In this document: positions 11,508 to 21,700 of the stretch, piece after piece
Layout of the letters: each line of letters starts with the position of its first letter
How positions within the stretch are numbered: position 1 is the stretch's first letter
From: Planctomycetota bacterium
GTDB lineage: Bacteria > Planctomycetota > UBA1135 > UBA2386
Assembly: GCA_021776805.1 (NCBI GenBank)
Contig: JAJFFD010000175.1
Coordinates: 1-57,682, forward strand
Reading direction: 5' to 3'
DNA: 57,682 nucleotides
Program-made: the position numbers and the translations under genes
The notes under the pieces: model-generated
Databases searched by the model: none
What the model saw: the letters and a program-made list of their open reading frames with translations, nothing else
Told to the model about the DNA's origin: nothing

Positions 11508-11708
11508 TCGAGCGCCTCTGGATGGGAGCGAGGCAGGATCATGGTTGTTCTATTCACTTCCTTGCGCTCGACGATCCAGGCCATTTGCCCGATGATCCCC
11601 GCCGACAGCCAAACCCGGAAGGTCCTCACCCACGGATCCACTTGCAATCACGTATGAACTAGCAAAGCTGTCCTCGATCGCGCCTACCTCCACTATCAGG
11701 AACCAAGA
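11508..11708 (+). promoter_or_regulatory. Intergenic leader of the MoxR locus
   Basis: This 201-bp gap separates the eno operon from the MoxR locus. It must hold the promoter of the nine-gene locus unless transcription reads through from eno. No convincing -35/-10 pair was found. A weak GCCTC/GAGGC stem just after the ftsB-like stop lacks a proper T-tract and is not called as a terminator. An AGGA lies 11 nt before the moxR ATG. Confidence 0.3.
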
Positions 11709-12776
<1,068 letters not shown>

Positions 12777-12794
12777 TTCAACGGTCCGCAGACC

Positions 12795-13706
12795 ATGGTC
12801 GAGACCGAAAAGAACTATCTGGACCCAGCGGTCCTCAACAAGGTCAGCAAGCTGGAGATGCGCGCCCGCCTCGTGGTGGAAGGCTTCATCTCCGGCATGC
12901 ACAAGTCACCCTATCGCGGCTTCTCCGTGGAGTTTGCCCAGCACCGCGAATATGTCGCCGGTGACGATGTCCGTCACATCGACTGGAAGATCTACGGCAA
13001 GTCCGACCGCCTGCACATCAAGGAATACGAAGAGGAGACCAACCTGCGCTCCTTCCTCTTCGTGGACCAGAGCGAGTCCATGTCCTACGCCTACGACGGC
13101 GGCATGAGCAAGTTCGATTACGCGTCGACGGCGGCGGCAGCCCTGGCCTTCATGATGCAGCAACAGTCGGATGCCATCGGCTTGCATCTCTTCGACGACA
13201 AGCTGGTCAAGAGCGTCCCTGCCAGCAACACCCGTGGCAATCTGTCAAACATCATTCACAACCTCGAAGAGGCTGAGGCGACACAAAAGACCAAGATCGG
13301 CTCGGTGCTGCAGGAACTCGCCGGACACATGCCAAAGCGTGGTTTGGTCCTGCTGTTTTCCGATCTCTTCGACGATGCGGAGCACGTCCTGCGCGGTCTT
13401 CGCGCTCTCGGCCAGCGCGGCCATGACATCATTGTTTTCCATGTTCTGGACCGGGACGAAGTCGAGTTCCCCTTCGAGCGGATGACCATGTTCGAGGGTA
13501 TGGAAGAGATGCCCGAGCTCCTGGCAGATCCGCGTTCTCTCCGCGACGCCTATCTCGCTGAAGTCGCCGAGTTTCGCGAGACCATTCGCCGCGGCTGCCT
13601 GGGTCAGAAGATCGATTACGTAAAACTGGTCAACAACCAACCTCTCGACGTGGTGCTCACCTCCTACCTTGCCGCCCGTGCGGCGCGCGCCAAGAGGTTC
13701 AAGTGA
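12795..13706 (+). CDS. DUF58 domain protein (VWA-like, MoxR partner)
   Basis: The 303-residue protein carries the DUF58 signature SVEFAQHREYVAGDDVRHIDW followed by RLHIKEYEEETN. Its C-terminal half starts with LFVDQSESM, a DxSxS metal-ion-dependent adhesion motif, so the fold is VWA-like. No transmembrane segment is seen, in contrast to many DUF58 proteins with two N-terminal helices, so this one is probably cytosolic or peripheral. DUF58 proteins are typically encoded right after MoxR ATPases and are thought to be their adaptors. The ATG has no strong Shine-Dalgarno. Confidence 0.93.
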   Translation: MVETEKNYLDPAVLNKVSKLEMRARLVVEGFISGMHKSPYRGFSVEFAQHREYVAGDDVRHIDWKIYGKSDRLHIKEYEEETNLRSFLFVDQSESMSYAYDGGMSKFDYASTAAAALAFMMQQQSDAIGLHLFDDKLVKSVPASNTRGNLSNIIHNLEEAEATQKTKIGSVLQELAGHMPKRGLVLLFSDLFDDAEHVLRGLRALGQRGHDIIVFHVLDRDEVEFPFERMTMFEGMEEMPELLADPRSLRDAYLAEVAEFRETIRRGCLGQKIDYVKLVNNQPLDVVLTSYLAARAARAKRFK

Positions 13707-13771
13707 TCCAGGGCATGGGGCAGCCAGATCGCCGCATTCTCCTCGAGAATAACCAACCAGCTCTCGCAGGG

Positions 13772-13789
13772 AGGCGAGTCGCCTAGGCG
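13772..13789 (+). other. Inverted repeats abutting the BatA-like start codon
   Basis: AGGCG (13772-13776), a 3-nt AGT loop and CGCCT (13780-13784) can form a small hairpin. CGCCTAGGCG (13780-13789) is a perfect 10-nt palindrome ending immediately before the ATG. The purine-rich AGGGAGG at 13768-13774 that could serve as ribosome binding site is partly inside the first stem, so folding could reduce translation. The stem is short and the effect is inference. Confidence 0.3.
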
Positions 13790-16150
13790 ATGTCCTTCAC
13801 GACCCCCATCCTGGCATTCGGCGCGCTGCTCTTCGCCGTCCCACTCATCATCCATCTCCTCAACAGGCACCGCTACAAGCGGCGCCCCTGGGCGGCGATG
13901 GAGTTCCTCCTGCGCGCATTCAAGAAGCAGCGCCGCCGACTTCGCCGGGAGAACCTCCTGCTTCTCCTGCTACGCTGCCTCATTCCGATCCTCCTCGCCC
14001 TGGCGATCGCGCGACCGCGCTTCGAGGAGATGGCCGGAACTGGCCTCACCGCCGGTGCGGCTCACCACCTACTCATCATCGACCACAGCTACAGCATGGG
14101 CGCCGAGTTCGAGGGGGCGCGCACCCCCTTCGAAAGGGCCCGCTTCCTCGCTGGACAGCTAGTCGATCGGGCAACTGGGAAGGACGGCCAGAAGTTTACG
14201 CTCCTGCTTGCTGGCGTACGCCCAAAGGAGATCTTTCGTGATGAACTCAATCTGGAGCGAGTCAAGGGCGAGGTGGCATCCCTGCCCTCACCGGTCGACT
14301 CTGCGGCAGATCTGAACGCGACACTCGCCCGCGCAGCGGAGATCGCAGAAGAAGCTGAGGATGGCGACCTGCGCGTCTATCTTTTCAGCGACCTTCAACT
14401 GCGTTCCTTCGGCGAGAATCTTCTGGCCAGCGATCCCCTCGTCCCCGCTGCGGTGGATCCCACCCCACCCACAGAAGGCCTGGCGCCGACTGAGTCTGAC
14501 CCGGAGGGCACGGACAGACCCGATGATCTCTTCGAGGACAATGCCCGTGACCTGATTCAGAGAATCGGTGAGCGCGCACCCCTGCTCATCATCGATGTCC
14601 GCGCCAAAGGCGCCGACGGCGGCCGCGAGAACAACATCCAGATCACCGATCTCTACCTGCAAGCACCACATGCGATTTCCCGGGTGCCAGTTCCGATGGT
14701 AGCCAAAGTGCTCAATCGCAGCAGCAGTAGCGAGATCGTCCAGGTCACTTTGGAGATCGACGGCGATCAACCTCGGCGGGAGAGCACCACCCTGGAGGCC
14801 GGCGCCGAGGGTGAAGTACAGTTCCTTTTGACCTTTACCGAGAACGGGAAGCGCCGCATCCGTGCGAGCATTCTCGGCGACAGCCTGGCTGCCGACAATC
14901 AACGCTTTCGGGTTGTGCCCGTGCGTGACCGGCTTCGCGTGCTGATCGTCGAAGGCTCGGAAGAGCGGGACGACAGCCTCAAAGACAGTAGCCTGATCCG
15001 CGACGTTCTCGATCCCACTGGCGGCGAGGGATCCGCAGACCTCACCGTATTCACGCCCAAGATCGTGCCGGCCTTCCAGTTTCTCGCCGGCAGAGAGAAG
15101 CTCGAAGACTTCGATCTGATCGTGCTTGCCAATCTCGAACGGCTCAATGCAACAGCCGCCGATGCACTCGCTGCCGCGGTCGACCAGGGCACCGGCCTCC
15201 TGGTCATGCTCGGTCCGCGCAGCATGCCGGAGAACTACAACCGCTTCCTCCACGAGCGCGACGATCCGCTCATGCCCATGCGCTTGACCGGCGAACGGGG
15301 CTATGAACCAGGCAGTGACCAGTACTACGGCAGTGAGATCCGCCATCCGGAACACCCGATCTTCGGCGACTTCGCCGAGGAGGTCTTCCTGGAGATGTTT
15401 GAGAGCCTGCCCATCTATCGCTTCATCGCCAGCGACCGCAACAGTCTGGACAATCCGTCAGCAGACGAGAGCGGTCAGGTGCTAGTGAGCGTGCGCGATC
15501 CAGAACTGAGCCCGCTGCTGGTGAGCAAACTCAAGGGGACAGGCAAGGCCATGTTCCTGACCAGCGCCCTGAGCCGGCACCCGGAGCGCTGGAATCGCCT
15601 CGAATTTCAACTCGGTGCGCAGGCCTCCTACCTGTTCATGCTGATGCACCCGCTGGCCTATTGGCTCACCTTGCCGACAATCGATCCATTCAACACTTCG
15701 GTGGGATCCAGCTTGACCTCGGTGCTCGACAACAAACCGGAGGGGCTGGCAGTCATCCTCCCCGAACGGGCCGGGCAGAATCGAGTCCCTATCGGTGAAG
15801 AAGCGACGCCCCTCCTCGGCGATCGCTTTGCCCTGCCGCCATTCCGACAGACAGACTACTCCGGCTTCTACCAGATGGACATGCTCCTGCGAGTCTCTGG
15901 CGGCGGCCAGGAACACCAGGAGGTCTTCGCGGTCAACACGGATCCAGGGGAGGGTGATCTCAACTACTTCTCCCACGAGATGGCGGAAGCGAATCTCGGC
16001 GTCGAGCGCATTCTTTCCGAACTGCCATCCGAAGGCCGTGCTCTGACCGCCGGCAGTTCAGAACTCGGGCCCCTCCTGCTCTGGCTGACCCTGATCATCT
16101 TGTTAAGCGAAGCCGCCATGGCGCGCTGGGTCTCCCGGAGGCGAAGCTGA
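13790..16150 (+). CDS. BatA-like VWA membrane protein
   Basis: The 786-residue product opens with the BatA/aerotolerance N-terminal module: a helix (about 5-24), a basic loop with LLNRHRYKRRPW, and a second helix (about 56-77). A VWA domain follows with DHSYS at Asp98-Ser102, a DxSxS metal site facing the periplasm. Residues about 300-370 look like an Ig/CARDB-type beta domain. Residues about 385-600 resemble a glutamine-amidotransferase-like Rossmann domain, common in long BatA homologues. A last helix (about 760-778) anchors the C-terminus and is followed by RWVSRRRS. BatA proteins partner MoxR/DUF58 in Bacteroides aerotolerance operons. It overlaps the next gene by one base (TGATG). Confidence 0.88.
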   Translation: MSFTTPILAFGALLFAVPLIIHLLNRHRYKRRPWAAMEFLLRAFKKQRRRLRRENLLLLLLRCLIPILLALAIARPRFEEMAGTGLTAGAAHHLLIIDHSYSMGAEFEGARTPFERARFLAGQLVDRATGKDGQKFTLLLAGVRPKEIFRDELNLERVKGEVASLPSPVDSAADLNATLARAAEIAEEAEDGDLRVYLFSDLQLRSFGENLLASDPLVPAAVDPTPPTEGLAPTESDPEGTDRPDDLFEDNARDLIQRIGERAPLLIIDVRAKGADGGRENNIQITDLYLQAPHAISRVPVPMVAKVLNRSSSSEIVQVTLEIDGDQPRRESTTLEAGAEGEVQFLLTFTENGKRRIRASILGDSLAADNQRFRVVPVRDRLRVLIVEGSEERDDSLKDSSLIRDVLDPTGGEGSADLTVFTPKIVPAFQFLAGREKLEDFDLIVLANLERLNATAADALAAAVDQGTGLLVMLGPRSMPENYNRFLHERDDPLMPMRLTGERGYEPGSDQYYGSEIRHPEHPIFGDFAEEVFLEMFESLPIYRFIASDRNSLDNPSADESGQVLVSVRDPELSPLLVSKLKGTGKAMFLTSALSRHPERWNRLEFQLGAQASYLFMLMHPLAYWLTLPTIDPFNTSVGSSLTSVLDNKPEGLAVILPERAGQNRVPIGEEATPLLGDRFALPPFRQTDYSGFYQMDMLLRVSGGGQEHQEVFAVNTDPGEGDLNYFSHEMAEANLGVERILSELPSEGRALTAGSSELGPLLLWLTLIILLSEAAMARWVSRRRS

Positions 16151-18543
16151 TGTTGGCCTTTCTTCAGGCAGCCAGCGAGAGCCTGCAAGATGGCATGCGG
16201 GTGAGGGAGACCTTCCTCTTCCTCAATCTTCCGGAACTGTGGGTCATCGGCCTGGTAATCTTGCCACTCACTGTTGCCTTCGCCTGGTGGTCCTACGGCG
16301 GCCTCAGCCGACTGGAGCCGAAGACACGCGTCATCCTCGCCAGCCTGCGCGGCCTGGCCATCGCAATCTGCCTCTTCCTGCTCTTCCAGCCTGCCGTCGA
16401 GCGGGTTCGATCTACGCAGATCCAGAGCCAGGTGCATGTGCTGGTCGACGATTCCGCGAGCATGCAGCGCCGGGACAACTACCCCAATGAGGCGCAGCGT
16501 GCCTCTCTCGAGGATGCCCTCGGCAGTCCGGACTTCACTGCACACACTCGCGCCCAACTCGTCGAGAAGGTCCTGGAGAAGCCGGACGGTCTGATCGCCG
16601 GCCTGAAGGAATCCTACGACTTGCGGATGTTCCGTTTCGTGCGCAAGCCGCTACCGATTCGGGATCTCGGGGAATTGAGTTCTGGCGGCTCGAGGACCCA
16701 GATCGGGGATGCCCTGGACCTCCATCTGGCGGCTGCCGGCGCAGTCAACCTGGACGCGGTCATCCTGGTCTCCGATGGCCGCAATAACGCCGGCCTGCCC
16801 CCCATCGAAGTCGCCGGGAAGTACAAACTGGCGGATGTGCCGATCTACACCATCGGCGTCGGTGATCCGAATCCGCCCAGCAACATTCGTCTCATCGGTC
16901 CACCGGGTCCCAAGGATGCTCTCCGACTGGAAGAGGTTGTCTTCGATGTCACCCTCGAAGCGGAGGGGCTCGAGGGTCGGCAGGTCACCGTCACCATGCA
17001 CGGCGCCCGGGACGGTGGTTCCGAGCTTCCCCTCGCCAGCCAATTGGCTGCTCTTGGCGGGGATCACGCACCAACCAAGGTACGACTCTTCCACTCCTTC
17101 GAAGAAGCAGGAGACTACCGCCTGCGCTTCGAAGTCAGCGCCCTCGAGGAAGAGACCACCGTCGAGGACAACCAGGAATACCGCTTCCTGCGCGTCAACG
17201 ACGAGAAGATCCGTGTGCTCTTCCTCGACAATCTCCCCCGCTGGGACTACCGCTATCTAAAGAATGCACTCGGGCGCGTCGATCCGAGCATCGAGTACCA
17301 GGCCTTTCTCTGTGATGCGAGCGGCACCTTCAGGCAGGAGAGCTCAGAAGGCCTCCCAGCTCTCCGCCAGATCCCCCGCAGCCGCGAAGAGATCTTCCAG
17401 TATCACGTCATTCTGATCGGTGACCTGCCACCGGAGCGCATCGCCGCCACCGAAGAAGGGGTGACCAACTGGCTGAACCTCCTGGTCGAGTTCGTTGAGT
17501 TCGGCGGCGGCGTCGGCATGCTCTTCGGCGACGCTGCCATGCCCGAACGCTACCGAGGCACAGCCCTGGAGGACCTCCTGCCGGTCATTCTCGAGGATCC
17601 CCTCGATCTGCGCAGCTCGCAGCCCGACCGCAGCAAGGGGTACATTCCCAGGCTCGAAAACCCGGAGTTTCCCCATGAGATCACGCGACTGCTGCGTGAT
17701 TCGGCGAGCAACCGCGAGCTTTGGGAGCGCGGCTTCCAAGAGTTCGTGGTGTACTACCCGGTCCAACAGGCGAAGGCCGGCGCTTCTGTTCTGCTTCGGC
17801 ACTCCGAGGAGCGCAATCGCTTCGGACGCCGGGTCATCGCCGCCACGAGCTACTACCCCAGGGGCAACACCTTCTTCCTGGCCACGGACGAGATGTGGCG
17901 CATGCGAAACCCCTACCAGGATCGTTACCTGGATCGCTTCTGGCGCAACCTCGTGCGACATCTGGCCAGCGGGCGCCTGCGTCGTCGCGATGATCGCACG
18001 GACCTGCGCTTGGACAAGGTCAGCATGGATACCGGCGATCAGGTGCTGGTGTCATTACAAGTGCGCGACATCGAGTTCCAACCGACGATCCGCGAGGAAT
18101 ATCCGGTCTTCCTGCGCAGCGCCGAAGGTTCGGCGGAGAAACGATTGCTGCGAACCGTACCGGGCGAACCAGGCAGCTATCAGGGCAACTTCACCATGGA
18201 TGAGCCCGGCACTTTCAGCTTCCTGGTATTCACCAATGACAATCCTGCCGACCGGATCCTGGCCCGCGAAGACCTCTTCGTGAAGATCCCCGATCGCGAG
18301 ATGATCGATTCCAGCCAGGATCGCGAGAGCCTCGAAAAGATCGCCAGCTCGTCCAAGGATGGGCGCTACCTCTTCCTGGGTGATGCGAAGGACCTGCTGG
18401 ATGATCTCAGTGGACGCGGGGCCTACGAGGACGAGGTTGATCGCTCCACACGCCCGATCTGGGATAGCTTCTGGGGGCTATTTGCCATCCTGCTCGTTCT
18501 TGCTGCAGAGTGGGTTATCCGCAAGCAAGCCCGGCTCGTATAG
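16150..18543 (+). CDS. VWA membrane protein with amidotransferase-like domain
   Basis: The 797-residue protein has two N-terminal helices (about 30-50 and 60-80), a VWA domain with DDSAS at Asp101-Ser104 region (DxSxS from Asp100) and VSDGRNN, a beta domain (about 255-345), and a Rossmann-like segment from about 353 (IRVLFLDNLPRWDYRYLKNAL) to about 620 that recalls class I amidotransferase-like domains without a visible catalytic Cys-His pair. A single C-terminal helix ends at the last residues. Most of the chain is therefore periplasmic between membrane anchors. It starts one base inside the stop codon of the BatA-like gene, so the two VWA proteins are probably made in fixed ratio and may form one complex. 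Confidence 0.85.
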   Translation: MLAFLQAASESLQDGMRVRETFLFLNLPELWVIGLVILPLTVAFAWWSYGGLSRLEPKTRVILASLRGLAIAICLFLLFQPAVERVRSTQIQSQVHVLVDDSASMQRRDNYPNEAQRASLEDALGSPDFTAHTRAQLVEKVLEKPDGLIAGLKESYDLRMFRFVRKPLPIRDLGELSSGGSRTQIGDALDLHLAAAGAVNLDAVILVSDGRNNAGLPPIEVAGKYKLADVPIYTIGVGDPNPPSNIRLIGPPGPKDALRLEEVVFDVTLEAEGLEGRQVTVTMHGARDGGSELPLASQLAALGGDHAPTKVRLFHSFEEAGDYRLRFEVSALEEETTVEDNQEYRFLRVNDEKIRVLFLDNLPRWDYRYLKNALGRVDPSIEYQAFLCDASGTFRQESSEGLPALRQIPRSREEIFQYHVILIGDLPPERIAATEEGVTNWLNLLVEFVEFGGGVGMLFGDAAMPERYRGTALEDLLPVILEDPLDLRSSQPDRSKGYIPRLENPEFPHEITRLLRDSASNRELWERGFQEFVVYYPVQQAKAGASVLLRHSEERNRFGRRVIAATSYYPRGNTFFLATDEMWRMRNPYQDRYLDRFWRNLVRHLASGRLRRRDDRTDLRLDKVSMDTGDQVLVSLQVRDIEFQPTIREEYPVFLRSAEGSAEKRLLRTVPGEPGSYQGNFTMDEPGTFSFLVFTNDNPADRILAREDLFVKIPDREMIDSSQDRESLEKIASSSKDGRYLFLGDAKDLLDDLSGRGAYEDEVDRSTRPIWDSFWGLFAILLVLAAEWVIRKQARLV

Positions 18544-18727
18544 ATCGCGACTTTTGGCCAGCCCCAGACCGGCTTCGGATACAGTGATGCTGCTCCGAAA
18601 TAGGCGGTTTCAGGTCAGGGAGCAGGCGTAGTTACAGGTCCGTGGCGAACTAGAACCTCGAGGACATAGACAGCCCCGTCGGCTATCTCGACACTCTTGG
18701 TCTCGCGACCCGGCGGGTCGACAACCG
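18544..18727 (+). promoter_or_regulatory. 184-bp gap inside the MoxR locus with a start-proximal hairpin
   Basis: This gap is long for a locus that is otherwise tightly packed, so an internal promoter is possible, though no clear -35/-10 pair is visible. CGACCC (18706-18711), loop GGC, GGGTCG (18715-18720) is a perfect 6-bp hairpin ending 7 nt before the ATG at 18728. No terminator-like T-tract was found. Confidence 0.3.
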
Positions 18728-21700
18728 ATGAAATACCGGAGACGCATGCATCGAGAATCAGCTACGCTGCGGACCTGGCTCACTCTGAGCCTCGGATTCA
18801 TCTCAACAGCCGCCTTCCAGTCATCAGCGACTGGACAGAACAGGCAGTTGCCAGGTGCCGAATCGGGTAATGGGCTCTACAGCCTGCCGCGCTCGCAAGA
18901 CGAGATCGCCACCCTGGAAGAGGCGACGAGCGAACTGAAGCGCAGCGAATTCGATTCTGCGGTCGCTCGACTCCAGGGCCTCCTCAAGCTCGAGTCCTCT
19001 GGCGTCATCGCCAAAGCGAAGTCTTTGGACAACTACAGCGGTCTGCGCATGGCGGTGATCCAACTGCTCCGCGAACTGCCCCTGCCGGGACTGCAGGCCT
19101 ATGAGAATCTGGTCTCGCGACTGGCCGGCCACATGCCCAAGGATCCCCGCGGGATCAGCGATCGCGAGGCGCTCCTCGAGTGGGCCTGGAACTTCCCATG
19201 CTCGCGACAGGGTCTCGACGCCCGCATCCGCCTGGGCGATCTTGCTCTCATCGAAGGCGACGGCATCAATGCCCAGCTCCACTATCGTGCGGCCAAGGAT
19301 GCGATGCCGCCGAGCTCCTCACTGCTGGCTTCTCTCGAGGGTCGCCGCCGAGCCGCAGACTACATGGTCCGTCAGGCGCATAGCCTGCCTCTGGATGAAG
19401 AGTTAGCGGGCACGGCGAAAGACCTAGGCGAGTCTCTGCCAGCGGGCGGCCTGGATTTCTGGCCAGCATACGGGGGCTACGAAGGAACCCGCCCCATGAC
19501 CGCTCCCGTTGGTCAACCACAGCGAATCGCTGGCCATGAAGTGCACGCCAGCGGTTTCGAAATGAACCCCTTCGCCATGCACCTGACCGGAGATCTCTCG
19601 GCAGTGTATGTAAACAACGGCCTACAACTCGAAGCACTGAGCATGCTCGAACGGGGCAACGCCGAAGTGCTCTGGCGGGCACCCGGCCCGATGTTGAGCA
19701 ACACCCCGTCTCTGAGTCGGACCCGGAACGGCATCAACCACTCGCTCGTGCTGTCGGCAGCAATCAGTCCGGACATCGTTGTTGCTGCCCTGCAGGTGCC
19801 CTACGACCTGGTCGGAGCCAGCGACAATCAGCGATTCCGCGGTGGCGTTGAGATCATCCAAAAACTACCTGCCAGAAGACTCTTCGCATTCGACCGCAGC
19901 TCAGGCAAGCGCGTCTGGGCGCATTGGGATTTTCGCGATGGCCCCATAGCCAACGCATACGAAGGCCACGAGGCCGCCTCCCCACCGGTCATTTTCGGAG
20001 ACACGGTCTACGTAGCCTCCCATCAACAGACTGGCGCGATCACCTTCTACCTCTACGCCTACGATCTCTATAGCGGCGCGACCAAGTGGCGACGCTTGAT
20101 CTGCACGAGCCAGCAAGAAGTGAACATGTTCGGCAACGCCAACATGGAATTCGTCGCAGCCCCCCTCGCGGTCGCGGATGGGGTCATCTATGGCACAACG
20201 AATCTCGGGGTCTGCTTCGCAGTCGATGCAGAGTCCGGAGAGATTCGCTGGCTGCGTGGCTACGACGTCATCCCACTACCGCAGACCAGGCTCCGCGGGC
20301 AAGATCTTCGGCCGGTGTACTTCGCCAACAATCCGGTGGTGATCAGTGACGGCGTGATGGCCTGCACCCCCCTTGACTCGGAGTATGTGCTAGGTCTCGA
20401 CGTTGACAGTGGACGCTTGCTCTGGCGACAGTTCTGGCGCGAGGGCGAGTTTGAAGTTCGCTGGCTCCTGGGGGAATTGGCCGGCGAATTCATCCTCTCC
20501 GGCAAGGGCATCCTGGGCATCACACCGAGATCCGGCAACGCCCGCCTCAGTCCCAAGGTACGACAGATCGCAAGTGCCGAGTCCCTCGGCGAGAACTCGA
20601 ACTACGCGGGCTACGCAGATGGGATTCCTCGCGGCGCCCTCAGCGAGAACCAGATCTACTTTCTCAGTTCTTCGAAGATTTTCAGCATCCTGGACAGTCG
20701 GGGCAATCGCGACCCACGGAGTGACGACTTCCAAATCACTGGGAGCCTGGGCAACCTGTTCTTGACTGACGGGATGATGATGGTGCTCAGTCAGGGGGGG
20801 GTAAGAAGTTATGGCGACCTCGATGCCATGCGCAGGCTGGCAACAAGAGCCCTCGCCGAAGGCACCAGGGATCCAGCCGCATACATGAAGGTGGCTGCAT
20901 TGATGCGGGCCTCCGCGGACATGGAGACCGATGGTCTCCTCGCAGAGCGGGCTGAGGACCTCCTCCAACGAGGACTCGAACTCGCTGCCGAGCAGGGACA
21001 GGGCGCAAACTCGCCGGTCTACCGCAAGCTCGCCGCAGCTCTCTTCGAAATGACCATGGATCGAGCTGAGAAGCTCAGACTGGTCAGTCCTGAACGCGCC
21101 CTGGCACAGCTCTACAAGGCCAGAGAACGGGCGCTGATCCCTAGGCACTGGCTCGAAGCCCAAGTTGAAATCCTCGATCTGCTGCGTGATGAGAATCCGG
21201 AGTTCCTGAACGAGCTGGATCAGATGGCCAGCCGCTATGGACACATCTCGTTCGCCTTCGAGGATCTTGGAAACTTGCCGGTCACTGCCTACTGCCTTTG
21301 GCGCGGGATCGCAGCAGCAGAAGCGGACTCCGCCGAGATCGGTGCCCTACGCTGTCAGGACCTGCTCGAGCGGTATCCCGATCAACAGATCGGCGATTTC
21401 CTGGCTGGCGATCTCGCCGCTGCCAGAATCGCGCGCTTGATTCAGGACCATGGCCGGGGGGTGTACGCTCAGATCGAGACGCGAGCAGGGGCGACACTGA
21501 CCGAGGCAAGAGAGGACCGCAATCAGCTGCGGGCTCTGGTGAAGCGATTCCCCCACTCACAGGCAGCCAAACAGGCAACAGGTCGGCTCCTGGACCTGGC
21601 AGTCCGAGCAGGAGACCTCGCGGCAGCCACAGCTTACTATGCGGAAGCGATCCGTCGGGATCAGCCTTCTGCGGGCATGATGCGCCGCATGATGGTTGCG

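Noticed and set aside
14288-15355. 355-codon minus-strand frame
   Set aside because: Opposite the BatA-like gene; no motif or independent evidence.
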